The position numbers and the translations under genes are program-made. Of a stretch of 12,257 nt of DNA, positions 1 to 6,329 are shown piece by piece. A model generated the notes under the pieces. That model was given only the letters and a program-made list of their open reading frames with translations, was not told the origin of the DNA and ran no database searches. The stretch spans positions 1 through 12,257 of the forward strand of contig JBCBEX010000110.1 of the NCBI GenBank assembly GCA_038528235.1, written 5' to 3'. The first letter of the stretch is position 1, and the number at the start of each line of letters is the position of its first letter. The DNA comes from JBCBEX01 sp038528235. Its GTDB lineage: Bacteria > Bacteroidota > Rhodothermia > Rhodothermales > Rubricoccaceae.

Positions 1-7
1 CTCGTAA

Positions 8-862
8 GTCAACGGCCGGTTGTCGAGCGCGGACGGCGTGATCGTGGAGCAAATCATCCGACCAACGGGCATCCTAGACCCGCAAGTAGACGTGCGCCCC
101 GTCGACGGCCAGATCGACGACCTCCTCGAAGAGATCCGCCAGCGCGTACGTCGGCAGGAGCGCGTACTTGTGACGACGCTCACGAAGCGGATGAGCGAGG
201 ACCTCACCGAATACCTCGACGCGTTCGGCATCCGCGTGCGGTGGCTCCACTCCGAGATCGACGCCCTCCAGCGCGTAGACATTCTTCGTGACCTGCGCCT
301 GGGCGAATTCGACGTGCTCGTGGGCGTGAATCTCCTTCGCGAAGGGCTCGACCTGCCTGAAGTCTCCCTCGTTGCCATCCTCGACGCCGACAAGGAGGGC
401 TTTCTGCGCTCTGAGCGGTCGCTCATCCAGACGGCAGGTCGCGCGGCACGCAACGCAGGCGGCAAGGTCATCATGTACGCCAACCGCGTCACCGACTCCA
501 TGCGGCGCATGATGGACGAGACGGAGCGCCGCCGCGAGTTGCAGGAAGCCTATAACGAGGAACACGGCATCACACCGATGACCGTCACAAAATCCGCCGA
601 CCAGATCAAGCGCGGCACTGCCATCGCCGACCACAAGACCGAGGACGAGGACGGACCGCGTAGCTTCTACAGCGGACCGGAGCAACTTCCAAAGGTGGCC
701 GATCCGGTGATGCAGTACCTCACCGACGACCAGAAGCGCGACCTCATGGCGCAGCTTGGCCGCGAGATGGAGGAAGCCTCCGAGCGCCTGGAGTTCGAGC
801 GCGCCGCCGAGCTCCGCGACGAGATCGCAGCGCTGGAGAAGTCGCTCAAAGGAGCCGCTTAG
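8..862 (+). CDS. uvrB: UvrABC excinuclease subunit B, C-terminal part
   Basis: UvrB is the damage-verifying helicase-like subunit of nucleotide excision repair; it is loaded by UvrA and recruits UvrC. About 280 of the usual 660-680 residues are visible. Counting from the TTG at 20, the conserved VEQIIRPTG segment is at 9-17, VTTLTKRMSEDL at 51-62, and helicase motif V with LLREGLD at 105-111 followed by LDADKEGFLRSERSLIQ. Motif VI is QTAGRAAR (137-144; the family usually has QTIGRAAR), then YNEEHGITP (178-186). The UVR domain that contacts UvrC is at about 238-275, including LEFERAAELRDEI. The frame is closed on the left by TAA at 5-7, in the middle of what should be a continuous protein, so the TTG at 20 is not believed to be a real start. 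The break is either a frameshift or unreliable sequence at the edge. The product identity is certain; the 5' structure is not. Confidence 0.95.
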   Translation, partial: VNGRLSSADGVIVEQIIRPTGILDPQVDVRPVDGQIDDLLEEIRQRVRRQERVLVTTLTKRMSEDLTEYLDAFGIRVRWLHSEIDALQRVDILRDLRLGEFDVLVGVNLLREGLDLPEVSLVAILDADKEGFLRSERSLIQTAGRAARNAGGKVIMYANRVTDSMRRMMDETERRRELQEAYNEEHGITPMTVTKSADQIKRGTAIADHKTEDEDGPRSFYSGPEQLPKVADPVMQYLTDDQKRDLMAQLGREMEEASERLEFERAAELRDEIAALEKSLKGAA

Positions 863-2175
863 CGGACCACCACGAAGCGCGTGGTCACCACCTCGTTGCC
901 TACGACCCCGCGCGCGACATAGGCACCTGCTGCCAGCGACGTGTTGAGCCGCAGCGTATGCGTGCCTGCCGCGAGCGGCCCGGCGTGCAGCTTCGCCACG
1001 ACGCGTCCGAGTAGGTCAACGACCTCGACGCGCGTGTAGGCTGTCTCTAGGAGGGCCAGCGTGACCATGCTACTAGCGCGTGCCGGGTTAGGAGCCACGT
1101 ACAGATCAAGACGGGAGGCGGGAGGTCCTCCCTCTGTGGCAACCGCGACCGGCTGAGTTGAGCGAACCACCCCGCCTTCTAGCGGAGCGAGGTAGACGAA
1201 GCCTTCGGCGTCCACGGTCAGCGCAAAGGCGCTGAAGGACGGCCCGATGGTCGTCCAGGTGGCCCCGCCGTCGCGCGACTGCAGCAGATCGTCGCTGTCT
1301 ATGGCGTAGAGCGCCCCGTCCGGACCACGCGTGATGTCGTTGGCAGCAATCTCCTCGCGGCGCGTCCAGGAGATGCCGTCTGTCGTCTCCCAAAGCTCGG
1401 CGTATGGCTGGTAGAAGGTGCCACTCGCCACAAGCGTGCGCGGACCGGCCAACACTGCACTGCGGAACCCGTCTGGGTATTCCCAGGGGCGCTCGAACGC
1501 GAGCCAGGTAGCACCTCCATCGTCGGAATAGCCCACGTCGTTGCCGCCGAAGGTCCCGCCCAGGCTTCCGATTAGCCTGCCTGATGGGAGTTGCCTGATC
1601 GACGATACGGATTGCAAAAGCCTCCCTTCGAACTGACCCGAGTACCCCTCGCTCAGTAGCGACCACGACTTACCACCGTCGGTGGACTGGAAGATTCGTC
1701 CTATGCGCTCGTCGAATTTGGTCGTGTATTCGGTGCTCAGATACACCACGCCGTCGATCTCAGCAACGTCGAGCACGAACTCGGAGCTATAGCCCGGAGG
1801 GTCCTCCAGATCAGGCAGCGCTATTTCCATCCATGTCCGACCATCGTCCGAAGAAATCCAGACTCCATACGGCTCCCAAGCCCAAACTCGGCTTCCTACA
1901 GTACATCCCGTGAAATAGCTCTCGGAAAAGGGCGCGATCTCCCAGGCCCCCTTCGCTGTATAGAAGCGGTAGATCCCGAAGGGGCGACAGCTCAGCAGCC
2001 CCCCTTCCATGGCGTGAAGATCGTAGCGCAGAGGAGGCGTATCGAAGAAGCCACTGTCAGGGCGCGGCCAGGGATTAGTCGAGAGCGGCTCGAACTCAAT
2101 AGGCTGAGCAAATACTGCCGGGACGCCCAGGGCGATCGTGACCAAGGCTATTGAGAGCCGTAGCAGATGGAACAT
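859..2175 (-). CDS. Secreted Asp-box/BNR-repeat beta-propeller protein with T9SS-type sorting domain
   Basis: The protein has 438 residues. A signal peptide covers about 1-23 (hydrophobic core, then VFA before QPIEF). The body holds five Asp-box motifs of the S-x-D-x-G-x-x-W type: SSDDGRTW (108-115), STDGGKSW (164-171), SDDGGATW (217-224), TTDGISW (264-270) and SRDGGATW (300-307). These are typical of sialidase/Ycf48-like beta-propellers, but I see no catalytic sialidase residues and infer a binding or structural role. From about 357 the C-terminus has the pattern of T9SS type A sorting domains: a YVAPNPA start, VVDLLGRVV (385-393), a GTHTL turn (404-408), AGAYVARG (416-423) and a terminal beta strand. 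This implies export by Sec, then type IX secretion to the surface or outside. It has its own candidate promoter at 2213-2241 and converges on uvrB with overlapping stops. The ligand is unknown. Confidence 0.85.
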   Translation of the reverse strand: MFHLLRLSIALVTIALGVPAVFAQPIEFEPLSTNPWPRPDSGFFDTPPLRYDLHAMEGGLLSCRPFGIYRFYTAKGAWEIAPFSESYFTGCTVGSRVWAWEPYGVWISSDDGRTWMEIALPDLEDPPGYSSEFVLDVAEIDGVVYLSTEYTTKFDERIGRIFQSTDGGKSWSLLSEGYSGQFEGRLLQSVSSIRQLPSGRLIGSLGGTFGGNDVGYSDDGGATWLAFERPWEYPDGFRSAVLAGPRTLVASGTFYQPYAELWETTDGISWTRREEIAANDITRGPDGALYAIDSDDLLQSRDGGATWTTIGPSFSAFALTVDAEGFVYLAPLEGGVVRSTQPVAVATEGGPPASRLDLYVAPNPARASSMVTLALLETAYTRVEVVDLLGRVVAKLHAGPLAAGTHTLRLNTSLAAGAYVARGVVGNEVVTTRFVVVR

Positions 2176-2212
2176 GGCAGGAGCAACGTGCGGACGGTCA
2201 GCGAACGCCTAC

Positions 2213-2241
2213 AGTCTAACCGTCTGGTGGCTCCGTTCCAA
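2213..2241 (-). promoter_or_regulatory. Candidate sigma70-like promoter for the Asp-box protein gene
   Basis: On the minus strand, TTGGAA (2241-2236) and TAGACT (2218-2213) are separated by exactly 17 bases. Each matches 4 of 6 positions of TTGACA and TATAAT. Transcription would begin near 2206, giving a leader of about 30 bases before the ATG at 2175. The element falls just past the end of the DUF805 gene, so the Asp-box gene may be a separate transcription unit. Found by eye; such spacing can arise by chance. Confidence 0.4.
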
Positions 2242-2262
2242 GCTGCTTCGCACTACCCTCAA

Positions 2263-2311
2263 TCAGATGGCGCGGTAGCGAGCGGTTTGCGCGTAGGGGT
2301 TGTTCAATACG
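2263..2311 (-). other. Out-of-frame remnant of a DUF805 C-terminal tail
   Basis: One reading frame away from the end of the left DUF805 gene, the minus strand encodes VLNNPYAQTARYRAI and then TGA at 2265-2263. The right paralogue ends in frame with ENIYAQSARSRAI. The shared YAQ-ARxRAI ending shows that this DNA once encoded the tail of the left copy. One additional G in the G run (complement of 2312-2315) would fuse it in frame to the present gene. It is either a real one-base deletion or a homopolymer sequencing error. Confidence 0.75.
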
Positions 2312-2750
2312 CCCCACCGTCGTCGTAGAGTTCGTCGATGCGGGCGTCGAGGTCGTCGGCCCCCTTCGGGTCGGGGCCGTACGCATTCGGGCCGTAGTCG
2401 CCCTCGACCACGAAGAAGTAGAGCAGCACGAGCGAGCCGAAGGGCACGAACGTGATGAGGTACCACCAGCCGGTACGCCCGGTGTCATGGAGGCGCCGCA
2501 CCGACACGGCGAGTGATGGGATGAACATAGCCAAAGAGTAGAGGATCACGAACCCGTAGATCGCCCAGAAGATGGGCATCCCGATGCCGTCGCCGTAGAA
2601 TCCCACCACCCCCCCACCGATGGCAATGGCAGCGATGATCACTAGCAGGTTGAAGAGGGTGAAGTACCAGTACTCGCTGCGGCGTGCGCGCCCTGTGAAG
2701 TCGGCATACTTCGAGAGTACCTCGCGGTACCAGAACGTCATTTCAGACAT
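2304..2750 (-). CDS. DUF805 family membrane protein, left copy with frameshifted tail
   Basis: The protein has 148 residues and is an inner-membrane protein of the DUF805 (YhaH-like) family, whose function is unknown. The N-terminal signature WYREVLSKYADFTGRARR (7-24) and the following EYW (26-28) are diagnostic. Three membrane segments lie at about 28-53, 58-84 and 94-115. Between the second and third is the conserved loop AVSVRRLHDTGRTGWW (81-96). The acidic tail contains NAYGPDPKG (122-130). The start at 2750 fits the family; a second Met at codon 4 is also possible. The protein ends at DDGGAY, but a frame shift of one base extends it to match the tail of its neighbour. It lies 64 bp downstream of the paralogue and may share its transcript. 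The transport or sensing roles sometimes suggested for the family are not supported by anything visible here. Confidence 0.88.
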   Translation of the reverse strand: MSEMTFWYREVLSKYADFTGRARRSEYWYFTLFNLLVIIAAIAIGGGVVGFYGDGIGMPIFWAIYGFVILYSLAMFIPSLAVSVRRLHDTGRTGWWYLITFVPFGSLVLLYFFVVEGDYGPNAYGPDPKGADDLDARIDELYDDGGAY

Positions 2751-2814
2751 GGTTGAGGGTGTTGGCGATGGAAATCAGCAAGCACACAACGATACGACGA
2801 TCGCGGCTATTCAG

Positions 2815-3291
2815 CTAGATCGCTCTTGACCGGGCGCTTTGCGCGTAGATGTTCTCCGAGTAGAACGAATCCCGGGCCAGATCATCTACACGCGCACTCA
2901 GATCGGCGAAGCCCTTCGGGTCAGCGCCGTATGCATTGTCCCTGTCATCGCCCTCTTGCACGAAAAAGAACAGCAGCACCCAGGATCCCAACGGGACCAT
3001 CGCGAGGAGCATCCACCAGCCGCTCTTACCAGTGTCATGGAGCCTGCGCACCGACACGGCGAGTTGAGGAACCACCGTAGCGAGGATGTACAACCCGTAA
3101 AAGGCGTACATCCCCGAAAACACAAAGGCTGCGTGAGCCTCTGTGAGCAGGGACGACAGGATCACCCCGACAACGAGCAGCGCCAGCACGATGGCCACGT
3201 TTGCTAGCGTAAACATCCAGTACTCTCGGCGACGCGCTCGTCCCGAGAAATCAGCGTACTTGTAGAGGACTTCGCGATACCAGAAGAACAT
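2815..3291 (-). CDS. DUF805 family membrane protein, right copy
   Basis: The protein has 158 residues from the chosen ATG at 3291. This start gives MFFWYREVLYKYADFSG, aligning with the left paralogue; two in-frame ATGs upstream (3405 and 3348) would add 38 or 19 residues without DUF805 character. The DUF805 signature is at 4-25 (WYREVLY, then GRARRREYW). Hydrophobic segments lie at about 27-49, 56-80 and 90-112, with the loop AVSVRRLHDTGKSGWW (78-93) before the third. The tail NAYGADPKG (119-127) is followed by ARVDDL and a complete ending YAQSARSRAI. It is a tandem paralogue of the next gene: the two share an exact 17-base tract in the AVSVRR region (2498-2514 and 3048-3064). It lies 213 bp downstream of pckA on the same strand, with a hairpin between them, so co-transcription with pckA is uncertain. 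Confidence 0.88.
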   Translation of the reverse strand: MFFWYREVLYKYADFSGRARRREYWMFTLANVAIVLALLVVGVILSSLLTEAHAAFVFSGMYAFYGLYILATVVPQLAVSVRRLHDTGKSGWWMLLAMVPLGSWVLLFFFVQEGDDRDNAYGADPKGFADLSARVDDLARDSFYSENIYAQSARSRAI

Positions 3292-3447
3292 CGGCGGGGG
3301 GTGCTTTTGTGAACCGGGGTTGTGACTAGGGAATCCCGTTTGCTCCATTTCGTAGCGGTGCCGCCACTGGTGAACACCGAAAATGGAGAGCCGCCGGACG
3401 GTCAAAGACTAGACCAAAGCACGTGGTCGGTCGCTCCTTTCCACGCG

Positions 3448-3483
3448 CGACGGGCCCGCAGCATCGTTGCCGCGAGCCCGTCG
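3448..3483 (-). terminator. GC-rich hairpin downstream of pckA, possible terminator
   Basis: An 8-bp perfect inverted repeat, cgacgggc (3448-3455) and gcccgtcg (3476-3483), encloses a 20-base loop that can add three more pairs (3457-3459 with 3472-3474). It starts 22 bases beyond the pckA stop. No T tract follows on the minus strand, so it is not a classical intrinsic terminator; it could be a 3' stabilising hairpin or an attenuator before the DUF805 pair. Confidence 0.35.
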
Positions 3484-3504
3484 GGGTGATTGCTTGGCGA
3501 ACAG

Positions 3505-5118
3505 CTAGGCTATCTCGTGCACGACAGGTGCAGCGCGAAGAATGGCCTCACTGGATCCGTCTCGGAACTGCTCGAAGTTGTCGATGAAAAGCTGCGCGAG
3601 CTTCGCAGCCTGGTGATCGTAGGCGTCTTTGTCGGCCCAGGTGTTGCGCGGCACGAGGATATCGTCGGGCACACCGGCGCAGACGGTCGGGACCGCCACG
3701 CCGAAGATCGGGTCGGTTACCGTTGGGGCTGCTGCCAGCGAACCGTCGTGTATGGCGTCGATGATGGCCCGAGTGTGGGCCAACTTCATGCGGTGCCCAG
3801 TCCCATAGGCGCCGCCCGTCCATCCTGTATTGACGAGCCATACGTCTGAGCCGTGGCGCTCGATCTTGTCAGCGAGCAGCTCGGCATATTTCGACGGATG
3901 CCAGACCATGAAGGGTGCGCCGAAGCACGCCGAAAACGTAGCCTGCGGCTCCGTGACGCCCATCTCTGTGCCTGCGACCTTGGCCGTGTAGCCACTGATG
4001 AAGTGATACATCGCCTGCGCAGGTGTGAGCTTGGCGACAGGTGGCAGTACGCCGAAGGCATCGGCCGTGAGGAAGATCACGTTCGAGGGATGCGACGCCA
4101 CGCACGGGATCTTGGCGTTATCGATGTACTCGATGGGGTAGGACGCACGCGTGTTCTGAGTGATTGACACGTCCGAGTAGTCGACTTCACGGGTTTCTGG
4201 GTCGTAGACAACGTTCTCTAGAACGGTCCCGTACTGGATCGCCCGGTAGATCTCCGGCTCGGATTCCTCCGAGAGGTCGATGGCCTTGGCATAGCAGCCC
4301 CCTTCGATGTTGAACACGCCGTCGTCGTCCCAGCAATGCTCGTCGTCGCCAATCAGGGCGCGGTTGGGATCCGCAGACAGCGTTGTTTTCCCGGTACCGG
4401 AGAGCCCGAAGAACAGCGACACGTCGCCCGTCGCCTCGTCAGCTTCGTACCCCTGGTTGCAGGAGCAGTGCATGGACAAGACGCCTTTCTTGGGCATGAG
4501 GTAGTTCATGACCGTGAATACGCCCTTCTTCATCTCGCCGGCGTACATCGTGCCGAGGATGACCATCTGGTTCCGCTCGAAGCACACGTCCACACTCGTC
4601 GTGGAGGTCATTCCTGAGGTATAGCGGTTCGCAGGGAACGCGCCGGCGTTGAAGACCACGAAGTCTGGGTCGCCGAACGTCTCGAGCTCAGCCTGCGAGG
4701 GGCGGATGAGCATGTTGTGCATGAAGAGCGCGTGGTACGGCCGAGAGCAGACGATGCGAACTTTGAGCCGATGATCGGGGTCCCACCCAGCGAACCCGTC
4801 GACCACGTAGAGCCGGTCCTGAGTGTTGAGGTAGTCGATCGCACGCTCGTGGTTGATCAGGAAGACCCGCTCGTCGAGCTTGATATTGACGTCGCCCCAC
4901 CAGACGTCGGCTTCGCTTTTGGGGTGCGCTACGACGCGCTTGTCGGACGGGCTCCGGCCAGTCTTCTTTCCGGACCGCAGCGCCAAAGCCCCCGTCGACA
5001 TGATGGCGGCGCCTTCGTCGAAGCGGAGGGCTTCCTCATAGAGCCGCGCCGGGGCCGCGTTGCGGACGATCTGCTGTACGTCGATGCCGTAAACACTTAG
5101 GGAGATTGGGGTTGCCAT
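3505..5118 (-). CDS. pckA: Phosphoenolpyruvate carboxykinase (ATP)
   Basis: This cytoplasmic enzyme converts oxaloacetate and ATP to PEP, CO2 and ADP, the entry step of gluconeogenesis. The chosen start gives 537 residues (E. coli PckA has 540). An in-frame ATG at 5190 would add 24 residues without family resemblance. Visible landmarks: TGRSPSDK (53-60) with the substrate-binding Arg; YAGEMKKG (192-199) with the metal-binding Lys; SMHCS (215-219) with the metal-binding His; P-loop GLSGTGKTTLS (238-248); the acidic kinase-2 motif IGDDEHCWDDDG (256-267); EGGCYAK (272-278); RASYP (324-328); FLTADAFGVLPPVAKL (349-364); and GTEMGVTEP (383-391). Two small oddities: HCW where HGW is usual, and about five extra residues (221-229) between SMHCS and the P-loop. 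It is divergent from the FmdB-like gene across 271 bp. Confidence 0.97.
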   Translation of the reverse strand: MATPISLSVYGIDVQQIVRNAAPARLYEEALRFDEGAAIMSTGALALRSGKKTGRSPSDKRVVAHPKSEADVWWGDVNIKLDERVFLINHERAIDYLNTQDRLYVVDGFAGWDPDHRLKVRIVCSRPYHALFMHNMLIRPSQAELETFGDPDFVVFNAGAFPANRYTSGMTSTTSVDVCFERNQMVILGTMYAGEMKKGVFTVMNYLMPKKGVLSMHCSCNQGYEADEATGDVSLFFGLSGTGKTTLSADPNRALIGDDEHCWDDDGVFNIEGGCYAKAIDLSEESEPEIYRAIQYGTVLENVVYDPETREVDYSDVSITQNTRASYPIEYIDNAKIPCVASHPSNVIFLTADAFGVLPPVAKLTPAQAMYHFISGYTAKVAGTEMGVTEPQATFSACFGAPFMVWHPSKYAELLADKIERHGSDVWLVNTGWTGGAYGTGHRMKLAHTRAIIDAIHDGSLAAAPTVTDPIFGVAVPTVCAGVPDDILVPRNTWADKDAYDHQAAKLAQLFIDNFEQFRDGSSEAILRAAPVVHEIA

Positions 5119-5389
5119 GGGTCGGCGTTGGTCGGTGAACGAGACGATGTCGGTGCTGTCACCAAGGTAGGGTGACCGATGACGAGTCACGGTCCTGCCT
5201 CGTCGGGTCTGACAAGCCTATGGGCGTAAGGAGAACCCTGATACGCGTGCCATGCCTTCACCCTCGGCCTGGGCCCGACCCGTCTTCCTAAGCCCCTTGT
5301 GCTGTGCTAGAGGGCACCCTGACGGCTAGGAACCGCCCCCTTTTGCCCTCGGTACATCGGCTTCGTTTGTTCTACTCCCCTGCCTCTCC
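5119..5389. other. Divergent intergenic region between pckA and the FmdB-like gene
   Basis: This 271-bp gap must carry the promoters for pckA (leftward) and probably the FmdB-like gene (rightward). I found no convincing -35/-10 pair on either strand. The right end is pyrimidine-rich (5371-5389), like the leaders of the other genes here. An extended pckA frame covers 5119-5190 but has no family resemblance. Confidence 0.5.
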
Positions 5390-5701
5390 ATGCCCACCTA
5401 CGAGTACCGCCGCGAAGACGGCTCCACGTTTGAAGTGTTTCAGCGGATGTCGGACGATCCGCTCACGGTCGATCCTGAGACGGGGCAGAAGGTGACGCGC
5501 GTGATCGGCGGCGGTGCTGGCCTCATTTTCAAGGGCGACGGATTCTACCTGACAGACTATGCCCGCAAAGGCGATGGGTCCAAGGCGAAGTCGGCTGCTG
5601 CAAAGACCGACGCTGCCACCGAGACTAAGAGCGTCTCCGACACCTCGTCTTCCGATACGAGCACTTCGACCAGTTCGACTACGGAAAGCAAGTCGGACTG
5701 A
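5390..5701 (+). CDS. FmdB-family zinc-ribbon-like protein lacking all zinc-ligand cysteines
   Basis: The protein has 103 residues. The N-terminal half follows the FmdB/CxxC_CxxC putative regulatory family closely: MPTYEYR at 1-7, FEVFQRMSDDPLT at 14-26, a ridge of glycines GGGAGLIFKG (40-49) and the ending GFYLTDY (51-57). Family members normally bind zinc through two Cys-x-x-Cys pairs. Here those four positions read Arg8, Gly11, Asp28 and Thr31, and the protein has no cysteine at all. From about residue 62 the tail is low-complexity, first Lys/Ala and then Ser/Thr/Asp (81-103), and is likely disordered. FmdB was named as a regulator of formamidase genes, but the general role of the family is unclear. 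It is followed after 25 bp by a strong hairpin terminator. Confidence 0.85.
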   Translation: MPTYEYRREDGSTFEVFQRMSDDPLTVDPETGQKVTRVIGGGAGLIFKGDGFYLTDYARKGDGSKAKSAAAKTDAATETKSVSDTSSSDTSTSTSSTTESKSD

Positions 5702-5720
5702 GCACACCACGCGGCACCCC

Positions 5721-5765
5721 CAAAAAGATCGGGGCTCCTCGCTTGCATGAGGAGCCCCGATCTAC
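5721..5765. terminator. Bidirectional intrinsic terminator between convergent genes
   Basis: A perfect 15-bp inverted repeat, agatcggggctcctc (5726-5740) and gaggagccccgatct (5749-5763), surrounds an 8-base loop. Its left flank is a run of five A (5722-5726), which gives a U tract after the hairpin for leftward transcripts, so it is best suited to end the STAS gene (stop at 5784). Rightward transcripts from the FmdB-like gene meet the same hairpin but no strong T run (acgtttg follows). Confidence 0.9.
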
Positions 5766-5783
5766 GTTTGAAACACGCGCCGG

Positions 5784-6131
5784 TCAGCCTTGCGCGAAGC
5801 TGCTCGCGGCTGCCTCGACCGACTCGTAGTCTTTGAACACGGGACCGAGCAAACGCGTCATCACGAAGAGGTTCTTGACACGCTCCTCGAGGTTCGCGAG
5901 CACAATGTCTCCGCCCGCGTCGCGGATGTCAGCTGCACTCTTAATCAGCACGCCGATACCGGACGAGTCCATCAGGTCGGTCTTGGCAAAATCAATGACG
6001 ATGTTCGTCTTGCCCTGACTCTTGAAGTCGTTGATCGTCTGTTTGTACTCGTCACCGTCGCGGCTGCCGAAGAACTTGCCCTTGATGGCAATGACGGCGG
6101 CGTGATACTGTTCGCTTACGCTGAGAGGCAT
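5784..6131 (-). CDS. STAS-domain protein, anti-sigma factor antagonist type
   Basis: The protein has 115 residues, all within one STAS domain, the usual size of SpoIIAA/RsbV-type anti-anti-sigma factors. The core strand-loop IVIDFAKTDLMDSSGIGVLI (44-63) contains DSSGIG at 55-60; Ser56 or Ser57 corresponds to the serine phosphorylated by the partner anti-sigma kinase in this family. The following ADIRDAGGDIVLANL (67-81) and the hydrophobic VMTRLLGPVF (90-99) fit the second half of the fold. The start at 6131 is preferred over the in-frame ATG at 6221, because the 30 extra residues are basic and unlike STAS and because a candidate promoter sits at 6224-6252. No anti-sigma kinase, phosphatase or sigma factor lies in the window, so its partner is unknown. 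It ends at the shared hairpin terminator. Confidence 0.88.
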   Translation of the reverse strand: MPLSVSEQYHAAVIAIKGKFFGSRDGDEYKQTINDFKSQGKTNIVIDFAKTDLMDSSGIGVLIKSAADIRDAGGDIVLANLEERVKNLFVMTRLLGPVFKDYESVEAAASSFAQG

Positions 6132-6329
6132 GGTCGTACTGGCTGTGTCGTGCGGAGGTGAGCGCCGCGAAGGCGGAGATAGAAAGGTACGGAGAAGGAG
6201 CGCGGGGTGCCGTCCTGGCATTCACTATACGACCCGCCGTCGATTTCGCCAAGTGAGCGGCACTTGCCCAGCATGGCGTCGTATTCTGGATTTCAATGTG
6301 AGCCGTTCCGCCCAATTGCATCGCTTCTG
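6132..6329. other. Divergent intergenic region between the STAS and membrane-anchored protein genes
   Basis: This 198-bp gap separates two divergent starts. It holds the candidate leftward promoter at 6224-6252. For the rightward gene I see TTGCCC (6264-6269) and TATTCT (6282-6287), but they are only 12 bases apart, so no rightward promoter is called. Open frames cross the gap from both sides, but their translations do not resemble the proteins they would extend. Confidence 0.5.
6224..6252 (-). promoter_or_regulatory. Candidate sigma70-like promoter for the STAS gene
   Basis: On the minus strand, TTGGCG (6252-6247) and TATAGT (6229-6224) are exactly 17 bases apart; the -10 matches 5 of 6 consensus positions. 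Transcription would begin near 6217, giving a leader of about 85 bases to the ATG at 6131. This position argues against the longer start at 6221. Assigned by eye. Confidence 0.5.

Noticed and set aside
74..685. Long minus-strand frame (203 codons) opposite uvrB
   Set aside because: It lies entirely antisense to a clearly conserved UvrB coding sequence and has no family resemblance; such frames are common in GC-rich genes.
1106..1666. 186-codon minus-strand frame inside the Asp-box protein gene
   Set aside because: It is an Arg-rich alternative frame of the same strand; the repeated Asp-box motifs and the sorting domain are in the other frame.
5119..5190. N-terminal extension of PckA by 24 residues
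   Set aside because: The added residues do not resemble the family, and the start at 5118 gives the usual length.
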